Positions 25,689 to 34,886 are shown, counted from the stretch's first letter. The stretch: DNA of 64,000 nucleotides from Flagellimonas sp. MMG031 (GCF_040112705.1 NZ_CP157804.1:2536001-2600000); one strand, 5' to 3'. The notes: generated by a model not told the origin, from the letters alone. Numbers and translations are program-made.

Positions 25689-26882
25689 TTATCCTTTATA
25701 GGTGACCCTGTAAATGGCATTGCCCTCATCATCCGAGATGAGCAAGGAGCCATCTTCCAAGAACAACAGGTCTACCGGACGCCCAAAGGCTTCTTGGGCC
25801 TCCTCGTCCAACCAACCATCAATAAAGGGTTCATAGCTTACGGCTTTTCCATTTTCCAATTTTACCATAGTAATCCTGTAGCCGATTTTCGACGAACGGT
25901 TCCAAGAGCCATGTTCTGCAATTAGCGCATGTCCTCGGTACGCTTCGGGGAACATGGGACCTTTGGCAAATTTAACCGCCAAGGGGGCTACGTGCGGACC
26001 CAAGGGCTGTACTGGTGGCACAAAATCGGAACAGGGACGCTGGTCCCCATATTCGGGATCTTTTATGGTGCCGCCATGGCAGAAGGGATAGCCGAAGTGT
26101 TGGCCCACTTCGGTCAATTTGTTCAATTCGCAAGGTGGTATATCATCACCCATCATATCCCGACCATTATCGGTAAACCAAAGTTCTTGGGTTTCGGGAT
26201 GCCAGGTAAAGCCAACAGTGTTTCGAACCCCATGGGCCACTATTTCACGATTGCTGCCGTCGGGGTCCATTCGGGTGATGGAGGCGTAACGCTTGTCCAC
26301 CGTTGCACTGTCGCAAATATTGCAGGGAGCGCCTACGGGCACGTACAATTTATCATCGGGTCCAAAGGCAATGTACTTCCAACCATGATGAAATTCGGTG
26401 GGATAGTCATCGTAAATCAATTCGGGTTCTTGTGGATTCTCCAGCTGGGATTCAATATCCGAGTATTTGAAGAGACGGCTTACGGCGGCCACATAAAGAG
26501 CGCCATCTTTCACCGCTACGCCATTGGGCTGTTCCAAATCGGTGGCAATGGTGTAGGTTTTATCGGCCTTGTAATCCCCATCGGTATCCTTTACGGCATA
26601 AACCTTTCCTTCGTTGCGGGTTCCTACGAACAAGGTGCCATCAGGCCCCATGGCCATGGAACGGGCGCCCTCCAAGTTTTCGACATAAGTGTCAATATGG
26701 AAACCTTCGGGAAGGTTGAGTCTATCCAATGGTAAATTTCCCGTGTATTCTGTTTCCGTAGTGGTTTCGGCATTCTCTTCCGAAGCTTCTTCTTTGTTTT
26801 CCGAGTTGCCTTTACAGGAAAGAATAACTACGGAAAACATCAGTAGCAACAAAGACCTGAAGGTCAATTGATTCATTTTCAT
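25689..26882 (-). CDS. PQQ-type glucose/sorbosone dehydrogenase-like lipoprotein
   Basis: 397-residue lipoprotein (lipobox VVILSC, Cys near residue 23, then a Glu/Asn/Thr-rich spacer to about residue 47). The rest is a six-bladed beta-propeller of the soluble glucose/sorbosone dehydrogenase family: NLPEGFHIDTYVENLEGARSMAMGPDGTLFVGTR, the blade motifs PNGVAVKDGALYVA and HGWKYIAFGPDDKLYVPVG, and EHGSWNRSSKIGYRI. It is probably anchored in the periplasm or outer membrane and oxidises sugars if PQQ is bound; several relatives lack the cofactor. Transcribed alone, ended by the hairpin at 25621-25669. Confidence 0.88.
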   Translation of the reverse strand: MKMNQLTFRSLLLLMFSVVILSCKGNSENKEEASEENAETTTETEYTGNLPLDRLNLPEGFHIDTYVENLEGARSMAMGPDGTLFVGTRNEGKVYAVKDTDGDYKADKTYTIATDLEQPNGVAVKDGALYVAAVSRLFKYSDIESQLENPQEPELIYDDYPTEFHHGWKYIAFGPDDKLYVPVGAPCNICDSATVDKRYASITRMDPDGSNREIVAHGVRNTVGFTWHPETQELWFTDNGRDMMGDDIPPCELNKLTEVGQHFGYPFCHGGTIKDPEYGDQRPCSDFVPPVQPLGPHVAPLAVKFAKGPMFPEAYRGHALIAEHGSWNRSSKIGYRITMVKLENGKAVSYEPFIDGWLDEEAQEAFGRPVDLLFLEDGSLLISDDEGNAIYRVTYKG

Positions 26883-27028
26883 TTTGATTTTTTAGGTGTT
26901 TTGGTTTCTGAAAGCTTAAAGCTATGATAAAATCATGGAAAGCGGAAGCGGTTTGGATTTGGATATTGAATGGGTGCATTTAAAATATTGATGCAGTACA
27001 CCAATATGGCTACCACGCACTTAGCCTC

Positions 27029-27590
27029 CTACTCTTTTTTCTCGTACTTGGAGACGTTCCCCTGATACCCGATATTCCTGCGATGTGAACTTGAGATGGT
27101 CAACAAGGCATTTCCATTGGGGAAGAGCTGCGCGTACACTTGGTAGTTCTCCAAATCGTCATTAATGGTAAACCGCATAATTTTTCCGGTCTCCCTTTTA
27201 TTGGATGAAAAGGAAAGCTCCTTGGGCACGCCATCAAACCGGATTCCCGCCTTTTTTTGGGTTATAATGTCCACCAATTTGCCGTTCACCAAAATAGGGT
27301 AGATTGGCCTTAACGGTATCTCCTACCATGCGGAAATATCCACCCGTTGTGGTAATATCGATACGATTGGCCGTACTGCCAAAAGGCAGCAATCCGGCAT
27401 TGGTAATATTGTTCATCCCTTGGCTCGGCATGGGCTGTGCCCATAGGGCCTGAATTTCAAAATTTCGATTCTCTATCATATCGTCCAGTGCGGCTATTTC
27501 TTCTGGGGTTGCACTATTCTTGTTGGATGCACAGGCAAGGGTCATCAGCAGTAGCATAAAAGCCCCGATTTTTGCTGTAGTCTTCATCAT
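27029..27590 (-). pseudogene. DUF4251 lipoprotein split by a one-base frameshift
   Basis: Two overlapping minus-strand frames together make one DUF4251 protein. The first (from 27590, MMKTTAKIGAFMLLLMTLAC) has the lipobox and runs to PYFGERQIGGHYNPKK. The second supplies AGIRFDGVPKELSFSS through QLFPNGNALLTISSSHRRNIGYQGNVS. They join at a run of seven A on the coding strand (27252-27258 as T7 on the plus strand); six A would restore a single frame of about 187 residues. It may be a sequencing error, a recent pseudogene or a phase-variable tract. Function of the family is unknown. Confidence 0.75.
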
Positions 27591-27654
27591 TATGGTTTTT
27601 AGTCCATAGAAAATACAAAAAAGCGGTGTCAATCCCTCAAAAAATAACGCAGTC

Positions 27655-28572
27655 TTAACGTTTGAAGCGCTCGAAGATGGCCAGTGTTTTCTTGGTGTTG
27701 ATGAAGTACACCCCCGTTAACAGGATCACGGCCGCCACTATGGACTGCAGGGTAATCTGTTCATCCAAAAAATACCATCCCAACAAAAGGGCCACAATGG
27801 GATTTACGTAGGTGGAAGTAGCCACCTTTTCCGGGGAAACGGCCTTGAGCAAGTAGTTAAAAGAGGTAAAGGCCACGATGCTTCCCAAAAAAACCAATAA
27901 GAGCATGGAGACTTGGACTTCGGTACTCCAGCCCAAGGGTGATGACCATTCCTCGCCGAAGGCAAGGCTCATCAGCCCCAAAATGATGCCTGCAAAGAAC
28001 ATCTGATAGCCGGTGTTCACAAAATAATTGGTGGGAAGGTCCGCTTTGGCCACAAAAAGACTGGCATAGGCCCAACAGACCAAACAAAAGAAGATGGTCA
28101 CCATCCCCAAAATGGATTCTTCTTGCGCAATGATCTGTTTTTGACTTACCAAAAGGTAAATGCCCAAAATCCCCAGGAGTACCCCGACCATGGACATAGG
28201 CTGTATCTTTTTACCTTGCAAGATGCGCATCAATAACAGAATAATCAGAGGTTGAGCGGAGATTTCCAAAGCGGCAAAACCGGTATCCACATACCGCAAT
28301 GCCCAAACGACAAAGCCGTTTCCAATGCTTAAAAAAAGTACGCCCGCAATAATGGTATTCCAGAGTTGTTTTTTGGTGATGCTAAGGCTGATTCCCATGA
28401 TTTTTGCCAAAAGGAAAATGCAAAGCCCTGCCACGGTAAAGCGGCAACCCGCCAGCATAAATGGCTCCAGTTCCAATACCGCAATCTTGTTCAACAAATA
28501 GGTAGAGCCCCAAATGACGTAAATGGCAAAAAATGCCAGTATCACCAAGGCGGAATTTGAGGATTTTCCCAT
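27655..28572 (-). CDS. EamA/DMT-family transporter
   Basis: Inner-membrane drug/metabolite transporter-type permease with ten predicted helices in two EamA repeats. Start taken at the ATG at 28572 (MGKSSNSALVILAFFAIYVIWGSTY), giving 305 residues; a Met 12 codons upstream adds a polar leader and is less likely. The family motif WGSTYLLNKIA follows the first helix. The second repeat opens near CLVCWAYASLFVAK and contains the conserved SFNYLLKAVSPEKVATSTYVNPIVALLLGW. Substrates of such carriers are amino acids or metabolites and cannot be assigned. It is not obviously in an operon. Confidence 0.9.
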   Translation of the reverse strand: MGKSSNSALVILAFFAIYVIWGSTYLLNKIAVLELEPFMLAGCRFTVAGLCIFLLAKIMGISLSITKKQLWNTIIAGVLFLSIGNGFVVWALRYVDTGFAALEISAQPLIILLLMRILQGKKIQPMSMVGVLLGILGIYLLVSQKQIIAQEESILGMVTIFFCLVCWAYASLFVAKADLPTNYFVNTGYQMFFAGIILGLMSLAFGEEWSSPLGWSTEVQVSMLLLVFLGSIVAFTSFNYLLKAVSPEKVATSTYVNPIVALLLGWYFLDEQITLQSIVAAVILLTGVYFINTKKTLAIFERFKR

Positions 28573-28666
28573 AGCAAGCTGGTTTAACTGCGCTGCAATA
28601 TTACGCATGTTTCAAAAAGAAACTACTATGGCACGGCGAATTGGGTCAAAAATAAATCGGAGATTT

Positions 28667-28999
28667 TTAAAGGGGCTTGTCCAGCTCCAACAAATACGAG
28701 GCGAAATCACTCTCCAACTTTTTAAAGCGTCTGATGTGGTTTTCCACTTCGCTTTGGTCGAGGTCGCTAAAATCAAGATGTCGCTGGCGAATGATGGTCA
28801 TGATACGGGCATCGTATTTTTTGAAGTTCTGAATGCTTTTGTTCAATTCGTAAAACTTTTCGAACCTTTTGGGGCATTTGGGCTCGTGGGTATAGGATTT
28901 CAACTTTTCGTTGAGTCGCTGCACCATTCTATGATTGCGTTCCACCCGCATCACCAATGCTTGTTGTTCTTTGGTGCTATAGTGGGTCAAGTGGCTCAT
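28667..28999 (-). CDS. small helical hypothetical protein
   Basis: 110 residues, mostly alpha-helical, charged, without signal peptide or membrane segment. Segments such as EQQALVMRVERNHRMVQRLNEKLKSY and YELNKSIQNFKKYDARIMTIIRQRH look like a short helical bundle or coiled coil. The frame is chosen over the overlapping plus-strand frame (28523-29032) because its composition is protein-like and it begins shortly after a plausible AT-rich leader. I do not recognise a family. It lies between the DMT transporter and the OmpA gene, same strand, 95 bp from the former. Confidence 0.65.
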   Translation of the reverse strand: MSHLTHYSTKEQQALVMRVERNHRMVQRLNEKLKSYTHEPKCPKRFEKFYELNKSIQNFKKYDARIMTIIRQRHLDFSDLDQSEVENHIRRFKKLESDFASYLLELDKPL

Positions 29000-29106
29000 A
29001 TAGGGGTTGAAATTTTAACATTAATGAATTGACAACCTTTAAGTTAAACAAAATCCGTTAAATCTTGCTGGACTTAACTAACATTTAATGGTTTATTTAA
29101 CATTCA

Positions 29107-29137
29107 TAAAAAAAGGCCCGGATTTTCCGGACCTTTC
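29107..29137 (-). terminator. Rho-independent terminator of the OmpA-lipocalin pair
   Basis: Stem AAGGTCCGG / CCGGGCCTT (one G-T pair) with loop AAAAT, followed on the minus strand by TTTTTTT. It lies 25 bp past the OmpA stop codon. Confidence 0.8.
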
Positions 29138-29161
29138 TCAATTTGTATGTGGTGAAATTGT

Positions 29162-29854
29162 TTAATTACCAGTTTGCTCGCGGGCTTCTTCCTTAAGCTC
29201 CTCGCTGGCAATAATGGCCAACTCCACGCGACGGTTTGCCGCTTTACCCGCAGCGGTCTCATTGCTTTCCACAGGTTGTTCCTCCCCATACCACTTGGTG
29301 GTAAAGCGTCCGCTGGAAATTCCCTTTGAAATCAAATAGGAGGTTACGGATTGTGCCCTACGTTGGGATAGGCTCATATTGTATTCCGCAGCCCCATCGC
29401 TATCGGTATGGCCTTCCACCAAAATATTGGTTTTGGGATACTCTTTAAAGATTCCTGCCAATTTATCTAAAGTAGCGGCAGAGGCTCCCTTGATATCGGC
29501 TTTATTGGTATCAAAATAGACACCGTTTTCTCCACTAAAGGTCACGTTGATTCCTTCACCGACACGTTGTACCTCTGCGCCTGGGATTTCTTCCTCGATA
29601 CGCTCGGCCTGACGGTCCATTCGGTTACCGATATAACCTCCGGCAGCACCACCTACAACAGCACCGATTATGGCGCCCAAAGCGGTATTGCCCTTTCCTA
29701 CATTATTGCCGATAACACCACCGATCACTGCGCCACTTCCGGCGCCGATGGCAGCTCCTTTTTGGGTGTTGTTTGCATTTTTGACGGCGTCGCAACTAAT
29801 GATCATGGACAGCGCCATAAAAGCCGCTGCTCCTTTTAAAACTATATTTTTCAT
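29162..29854 (-). CDS. OmpA-family lipoprotein with glycine-zipper segment
   Basis: 230 residues. A lipobox (MALSMIISC, Cys near 21) is followed by a glycine-zipper region (about 30-85, GAAIGAGSGAVIGGVIGNNVG and GAIIGAVVGGAAGGYIGNRMD) and a C-terminal OmpA/MotB peptidoglycan-binding domain (about 100-215). That domain has FDTNKADI, NILVEGHTDSDGAAEYNMSLSQRRA and a final NRRVELAI. It links the outer membrane to peptidoglycan through diaminopimelate binding. Its start is 4 bp from the end of the lipocalin gene, so the lipocalin-OmpA order is one transcript. Length and layout are usual for YiaD-like proteins. Confidence 0.93.
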   Translation of the reverse strand: MKNIVLKGAAAFMALSMIISCDAVKNANNTQKGAAIGAGSGAVIGGVIGNNVGKGNTALGAIIGAVVGGAAGGYIGNRMDRQAERIEEEIPGAEVQRVGEGINVTFSGENGVYFDTNKADIKGASAATLDKLAGIFKEYPKTNILVEGHTDSDGAAEYNMSLSQRRAQSVTSYLISKGISSGRFTTKWYGEEQPVESNETAAGKAANRRVELAIIASEELKEEAREQTGN

Positions 29855-29858
29855 CTAA

Positions 29859-30344
29859 TTATCTTTTTGAGAATTCGTAAACAATGGTCACAGGCTGACC
29901 ATCCACAGAGACATTGGAGTTCAAGGTCATGGATTGCTCGGACAGGCTAACAATGTTCAAACGGTAGCCATAACCACCTGAAATATCCTTCCGGTTTTCA
30001 TCGATAAATTTAAACTGAAGTTGGCTCTGATAGTTTTGCTCCGGTTCCACCACGGACCATCTAAAAAAACGGTCTCCGCCTTGGCAGAGCGAACTTTGGG
30101 CAATGGTGTAACGCCCAGTACTGTTGTTGTCCCGGAAAAACCATTGACTGCCTTCGAAGCAGATATCCTCTGCATCGTTGAATAAGGTGGATTTAAAGTT
30201 TCCTGAATTGTTTTGGTAATACACATTGTCCAAATTCCAAGAACCGCTGAACAGATTGCGTTGCGTTCTAGCACTTTTGGAAACGGAACACGATGAGAGC
30301 AATAAGCCCATCAAGGTCATCAATAAAAGTGATCGTTTCATCAT
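29859..30344 (-). CDS. lipocalin-like lipoprotein
   Basis: 161 residues. A lipobox LLSSCSVSK puts the lipidated Cys near residue 19. The mature part has the lipocalin opening GSWNLDNVYYQNNSG and alternating strands with FEGSQWFFRDNNSTGRYTI and FRWSVVEPEQNYQSQLQFKF, as in small Bacteroidota lipocalin-like proteins. It is first in a pair with the OmpA lipoprotein 4 bp downstream. It may bind a hydrophobic ligand in the periplasm, but no ligand can be named. A short AT-rich leader (30345-30432) precedes it. Confidence 0.8.
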   Translation of the reverse strand: MMKRSLLLMTLMGLLLSSCSVSKSARTQRNLFSGSWNLDNVYYQNNSGNFKSTLFNDAEDICFEGSQWFFRDNNSTGRYTIAQSSLCQGGDRFFRWSVVEPEQNYQSQLQFKFIDENRKDISGGYGYRLNIVSLSEQSMTLNSNVSVDGQPVTIVYEFSKR

Positions 30345-30432
30345 AAGTAATTAAGTTAATGTTCAAAAAATATACGATTGGGGACGTATGAATAGTTGTT
30401 AAAGTATAAAAAAAAAAGCTAAGTCGCTCATT

Positions 30433-32412
30433 TTAATACCGATATAATTCGAGTAATTCCTGCTCAAACCTATTTTTAGGCAAGTAATTGGATTCCAGCG
30501 ACTTGGCAAACGGAACAGGTGTTTCAAGACTCCCTACCCGCTTTACAGGCGCATCCAAATATTCAAAACAATGCTCCATGACCATGGCCGAAATATCACT
30601 GGCAATTCCGCCAAATAGGGTATCCTCTTGCAGTATGATGAGTTTCCCTGTTTTCTTCACGGAAGCATAAATCGCTTCGGTGTCCAATGGTTGAAGTGTG
30701 CGCAGATCTAGCAGGTCAGCATCGATTTCGGGATGCTTGTCCATGACCTCTAAGGCCCAATGTACCCCTGCACCGTAGGTCACCACGGTAATGGAATCGC
30801 CCTTCTGGAGCAACCTCGCCTTACCAAACGGCAAGGTATAATAATCGGTGGGCACCTCTCCCTTTACGCTACGGTACAAACCTTTATGTTCAAAGAACAA
30901 CACGGGATTGGGATCATTGATCGCGGTATTCAAAAGGCCCTTGGCATCATCGGGGAAGGCAGGATAGACTACCTTAAGCCCCGGGGTTTTGGTAAACCAC
31001 GCCTCGTTGGTCTGGGAATGGAACGGACCCGCACCTACACCACCTCCGCAGGGCATTCGTATCACCACATCCGCTTTTTCGTTCCAACGGTAATGCGTTT
31101 TGGCCAAATAATTGACAATCGGATTGAACCCAGAGCTCACAAAATCTGCAAACTGCATTTCCACAACGGCCTTCATCCCATTAATGGATAGTCCCATGGC
31201 AGTAGAGACAATCGCGGATTCACAAATGGGCGTGTTCCGAACACGGCTCCGTCCAAACTTGGGCACAAATCCTTCCGTTATTTTAAAAACCCCGCCGTAT
31301 TCCGCCACATCCTGTCCCATGATGATGAGTTCGTTATGGCGGTACATGGACTGCTCCAAACCTTGTGAAATGGCATCGACAAACCGCAGTTCTTCCTTGG
31401 TGTTTGATTTAGGTTCAATAGGTTGATATTCAAATTTTTGATAGACATCTTCTAATTCTTTACTTTCATCTGATGAAATCTCAGGTTCATCAAACGCCAA
31501 TTGTAAATTTGAATTGATTTCCTCGCTGATTTCCTCCTTGATGCTATCGATATCCTCTTGGGAAATCAAACCTTGTTCCAACAAAAAGCTTTCATAATTG
31601 GCAATGGGATCCTTTTTGGCCCATTCTTTCATCAACTTATCCGGGACATATTTGGTGCCGCTGGCCTCCTCGTGCCCACGCATCCGGAAGGTCTTGAATT
31701 CCAAGAGCACTGGCCGTGGTCTTCTTCGGATAGCTTTGCAGAGCTCATCCACCTTGGCATACACCTCCAATATATTGTTGCCGTCAATGATCCGTGATTC
31801 AATACCGTAGCCTTTGGCCCTATCCGCCAAATGCTCACAATTGTACTGTTCGTTGGTGGGCGTGGACAGTCCATAGCCATTGTTCTCGATACAAAAAAGC
31901 ACAGGAAGGTTCCAAACAGAGGCAACGTTGAGCGCTTCGTGGAAATCCCCCTCACTGGTAGCTCCTTCCCCGGTAAACACGGCGGTCACCCGCTTTTTCC
32001 TGCGTAGCATATCGGCCAGGGCAATGCCATCGGCCACTCCCAATTGTGGCCCCAAGTGGGAGATCATCCCCACGATCTTATATTCCTGGGTACCGAAATG
32101 AAAACTTCGGTCCCGGCCTTTCGTAAAGCCGCTTTGCTTGCCCTGCCATTGCGCAAAGAGTCGGTGCAATGGAATGTTACGGGAAGTGAACACCCCTAAG
32201 TTTCGGTGCATGGGCAGAATATATTCACTGGTCTTTAGGGCGTTGGTCACGCCAACGGAAATGGCCTCTTGGCCGATACCGCTAAACCATTTGGATATTT
32301 TGCCCTGACGGAGGAGAATCAACATTTTTTCCTCGATCATTCGAGGTTTCAACATTCCTTTGTACAGTTCCAGCAACTTCTCTTGTTCCAAGTTGCCTAC
32401 ATGATACCTCAT
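30433..32412 (-). CDS. fused alpha/beta E1 of a branched-chain 2-oxoacid dehydrogenase
   Basis: 659-residue thiamine-diphosphate enzyme: the decarboxylating E1 component that feeds acyl groups to a lipoyl E2. The alpha half (about 1-330) has the ThDP motif GEGATSEGDFHEALNVASVWNLPVLFCIENNGYG and the RMRGHEEASG loop. The beta half (about 340-659) starts ELRFVDAISQGLEQSMYRHNELIIMGQDVAEYGG and carries RMPCGGGVGAGPFHSQ. The alpha and beta subunits are separate genes in many bacteria; fusion in one chain is common in Flavobacteriia. Whether the substrate is a branched-chain 2-oxoacid or pyruvate cannot be settled from sequence. Divergent from the 2OG-oxygenase gene. Confidence 0.92.
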   Translation of the reverse strand: MRYHVGNLEQEKLLELYKGMLKPRMIEEKMLILLRQGKISKWFSGIGQEAISVGVTNALKTSEYILPMHRNLGVFTSRNIPLHRLFAQWQGKQSGFTKGRDRSFHFGTQEYKIVGMISHLGPQLGVADGIALADMLRRKKRVTAVFTGEGATSEGDFHEALNVASVWNLPVLFCIENNGYGLSTPTNEQYNCEHLADRAKGYGIESRIIDGNNILEVYAKVDELCKAIRRRPRPVLLEFKTFRMRGHEEASGTKYVPDKLMKEWAKKDPIANYESFLLEQGLISQEDIDSIKEEISEEINSNLQLAFDEPEISSDESKELEDVYQKFEYQPIEPKSNTKEELRFVDAISQGLEQSMYRHNELIIMGQDVAEYGGVFKITEGFVPKFGRSRVRNTPICESAIVSTAMGLSINGMKAVVEMQFADFVSSGFNPIVNYLAKTHYRWNEKADVVIRMPCGGGVGAGPFHSQTNEAWFTKTPGLKVVYPAFPDDAKGLLNTAINDPNPVLFFEHKGLYRSVKGEVPTDYYTLPFGKARLLQKGDSITVVTYGAGVHWALEVMDKHPEIDADLLDLRTLQPLDTEAIYASVKKTGKLIILQEDTLFGGIASDISAMVMEHCFEYLDAPVKRVGSLETPVPFAKSLESNYLPKNRFEQELLELYRY

Positions 32413-32493
32413 ATTTAAAAATTAGGTTGGTTAAAAGTAGTAAAAAGGCGTTCAAAACCATTCAAAAATTCCAAAACCCTCGGCTTAATTCCT

Positions 32494-32501
32494 TATTTTT
32501 G
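32494..32501 (+). promoter_or_regulatory. -7 promoter box of the 2OG-oxygenase/SUI1 unit
   Basis: TATTTTTG, an exact TAnnTTTG match, 22 bp upstream of the ATG at 32524. No convincing -33 box. Confidence 0.6.
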
Positions 32502-32523
32502 ACGCTACATCAAAGATGACGAT

Positions 32524-33474
32524 ATGAGTGCGATTCCAAGCGTAGACCTGAGCGATTTTGTCTCGGGCGACCCCAAAAGAAAAGAAAAGTTTGTCAAAGA
32601 AATAGGCGCCGCTTTTGAAGATATTGGCTTTGTGGCACTAAGCGGACATTTTTTATCGGACGAGCTGGTCGACAACCTGTACACGGAAATCAAAAAGTTC
32701 TTCCATCTTCCGCAAGAGGTAAAGGACAAATACGAGATTGAAGGTATTGGAGGGCAACGCGGCTACACTTCCTTCGGAAAGGAGCATGCCAAAGGAAAAA
32801 AAGAGGGTGACCTCAAGGAGTTTTGGCATTTTGGCCAATATGTAGAGGATAATCCACAATTAAAAGAGGAATACCCGGACAACGTCATCGTGGAGGAGCT
32901 TCCCGATTTTAATGAAGTAGGCAAAGAAACTTATAAAATGCTGGAAAAAACCGCCAAGTACGTGCTCCGGGCCTTGGCGCTGCATTTAGACTTGGAGGAA
33001 ACCTATTTTGACGACTACATCAAAAATGGCAACTCCATTTTGAGGCCCATCCACTATCCGCCCATTACCGAAGAGCCCAAAAATGCCGTGAGAGCGGCAG
33101 CGCACGGCGACATTAACCTGATTACGTTGCTGATGGGCGCCCACGGGAAGGGATTACAAGTAAAGGACCACCAAGGCAACTGGGTGGATGCCATTGCGCA
33201 ACCGGACCAATTGATGATCAATGTTGGCGATATGCTGTCACGACTTTCCAACAATAAATTGAAATCGACCATACACCAAGTGGTAAATCCTCCCAAAGAA
33301 TTGTGGGGCACCTCCCGTTACTCTGTGCCGTTTTTTATGCATCCGGTGAGCGATATGCCCTTAAATTGTCTTGAAAACTGCATTGACGAGGACAACCCCA
33401 AAGGGTTTGCAGATATTACCGCTGGGGAGTATTTGCACGAGCGCTTGATTGAATTAGGACTCGTAAAAAAGTAA
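32524..33474 (+). CDS. 2-oxoglutarate/Fe(II) oxygenase, isopenicillin N synthase-like
   Basis: 316-residue non-haem iron oxygenase. The iron ligands are His194 and Asp196 (AAHGDINLITLL) and His251 (STIHQVVNP); the 2-oxoglutarate-binding Arg265 and Ser267 lie in TSRYSVPFFMHP. The N-terminal DIOX_N part runs from SVDLSDFVSGDP to about residue 120. The plant-type family includes gibberellin, ethylene and isopenicillin N enzymes; bacterial members modify diverse small molecules and the substrate here is unknown. The SUI1-like gene begins 2 bp after its stop, so translation of the two is probably coupled. Confidence 0.92.
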   Translation: MSAIPSVDLSDFVSGDPKRKEKFVKEIGAAFEDIGFVALSGHFLSDELVDNLYTEIKKFFHLPQEVKDKYEIEGIGGQRGYTSFGKEHAKGKKEGDLKEFWHFGQYVEDNPQLKEEYPDNVIVEELPDFNEVGKETYKMLEKTAKYVLRALALHLDLEETYFDDYIKNGNSILRPIHYPPITEEPKNAVRAAAHGDINLITLLMGAHGKGLQVKDHQGNWVDAIAQPDQLMINVGDMLSRLSNNKLKSTIHQVVNPPKELWGTSRYSVPFFMHPVSDMPLNCLENCIDEDNPKGFADITAGEYLHERLIELGLVKK

Positions 33475-33476
33475 GC

Positions 33477-33806
33477 ATGGACTTTAAAGACCAGTTAAAA
33501 AACCTTTTTCCCGATCACGAACCGGAAGAAACGCCGGAAACCAACGAAGAGAAGTCTACCTATTGGCTTCAGGACGATCCGATTATCTGTAAATACGAAA
33601 AACGCAAAGGGAAGCCCGTCACCATCATCGAAGGGTACAATGGGGCCGATAGCGATTTCAAAAAACTGGCCAAAGACCTAAAAACACTGCTAGGTGTGGG
33701 CGGTAGTTTCAAAAATGAATCCATCATCATTCAAGGGGATTATCGGGACAAAATCATGGATTTTCTAAAGGAAAATGGCTTCTTGGTGAAGCGCGTGGGC
33801 GGATAA
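33477..33806 (+). CDS. SUI1/eIF1-like translation factor (YciH type)
   Basis: 109 residues with the SUI1 fold: KYEKRKGKPVTIIEGYNG, DSDFKKLAKDLKTLLGVGGSFKNESIIIQGDYRDKIMDFLKENGF. It is the bacterial YciH-type homologue of eIF1, which can affect start-codon selection by binding the 30S subunit, though its bacterial role is poorly defined. The N-terminal 35 residues are acidic and likely disordered. The gene is directly downstream of the oxygenase gene and shares its promoter. No terminator was seen in the 144 bp that follow. Confidence 0.92.
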   Translation: MDFKDQLKNLFPDHEPEETPETNEEKSTYWLQDDPIICKYEKRKGKPVTIIEGYNGADSDFKKLAKDLKTLLGVGGSFKNESIIIQGDYRDKIMDFLKENGFLVKRVGG

Positions 33807-33950
33807 GCAAAGGATTTAACAAAAAAACGATTACATTTTTAATTCATGTTAAAAACTTGCGTTACAGACCAATGTTTTGTGAAAAAATTTTTGAATTCCT
33901 GCTTTAAACATTACTTTTATTCTTCCTAACCAACGAAAACTAAACTGAAA

Positions 33951-34883
33951 ATGAAATCACTGTTGCACATAACCAACGGGGACAGTTTCACGTCTAGGTT
34001 ACAATCTTTGCAATTTAAGGGAGATGTAATCACCTGGAGGGAAATGCTTTGCGAAGGCAAGACCCTCTCCACAGTAGGTAGCGAATCCTTCTGGAAGACT
34101 AGGTTCGAATTTTTGAACAAGAACTACAAGATTTCCAAATCGTGGTTCATCGAAAAAACCCTCAAAGAATATCGATCACTTTGTAATCACAAGCAGCAAG
34201 ATCATATTGTACTGTGGTTCGAGTACGACCTTTTTTGCCAGATAAACATGCTGGCGGTGCTCAGTTGGCTCAAAACCCACCGTAGACATGCCGAAGTATC
34301 CTTGGTTTGTAGTGGTAAAGTGGAAGGCTCCACTAAACTATATGGCCTAAACGAACTTAGTGATGCCAAATTGATGGAGCTGTACGACAACAGAAAGGTG
34401 CTTTCCCAGGACGATATTGAATACGCCGACTACATTTGGCAACTCTATTGCAGCGATAATCCAATCCGTTTGGAAAACCAAATGGCCAACAACGATTTCC
34501 AGTTTGAATACCTCTCAGAGGCGCTTAAAACCCATTTAAAACGCTTCCCTACCATCAAAAATGGATTGAACGACTTGGAAAATCACATCTTGGAAGTAGC
34601 CAAGGAACAAAAACCAAAATCCAAAAAGGAATTGATGGGCAACCTTTTGGCCAACCAAGGCTATTACGGATTTGGAGACACCCAATACGACCGAATGATT
34701 ACCTCCCTAAAGCCATTGTTCAGCTCCTTTAATCCGGTCAAGTTGACCAAAAAAGGATTGCATGTACTCAAACAGGAGACAAACTACTATTCGGAACTAC
34801 GTGATAATCAAATGTATTTGGGCGGCTCCTTAAAGTATAACTTCCTATACAACACGGACACCGAACGAATCCTGAAACTTTAA
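33951..34883 (+). CDS. DUF1835 domain protein
   Basis: 310-residue cytoplasmic protein. The N-terminal DUF1835 domain (about 1-125) reads LLHITNGDSFTSRLQSLQFKGDVITWREMLCEGKT and ends IVLWFEYDLFCQINMLAVLSWL. The C-terminal part has AEVSLVCSGKVEG, a helical region (about 200-270) and DTERILKL at the end. The family has no proven function. It is followed after 3 bp by a nucleoside phosphorylase gene and then, after 70 bp, by a periplasmic-binding-fold gene, all on the plus strand. The tight gap implies co-transcription with the phosphorylase. Confidence 0.88.
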   Translation: MKSLLHITNGDSFTSRLQSLQFKGDVITWREMLCEGKTLSTVGSESFWKTRFEFLNKNYKISKSWFIEKTLKEYRSLCNHKQQDHIVLWFEYDLFCQINMLAVLSWLKTHRRHAEVSLVCSGKVEGSTKLYGLNELSDAKLMELYDNRKVLSQDDIEYADYIWQLYCSDNPIRLENQMANNDFQFEYLSEALKTHLKRFPTIKNGLNDLENHILEVAKEQKPKSKKELMGNLLANQGYYGFGDTQYDRMITSLKPLFSSFNPVKLTKKGLHVLKQETNYYSELRDNQMYLGGSLKYNFLYNTDTERILKL

Positions 34884-34886
34884 TTT

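Noticed and set aside
27252..27258. Programmed -1 ribosomal frameshift at the seven-A tract
   Set aside because: The needed shift is +1 (or one base removed), not -1, so the classical A-AAA-AAG slip does not give the right frame.
28523..29032. 169-residue plus-strand frame over the small helical protein gene
   Set aside because: It overlaps the DMT transporter start and the antisense frame has the better composition.
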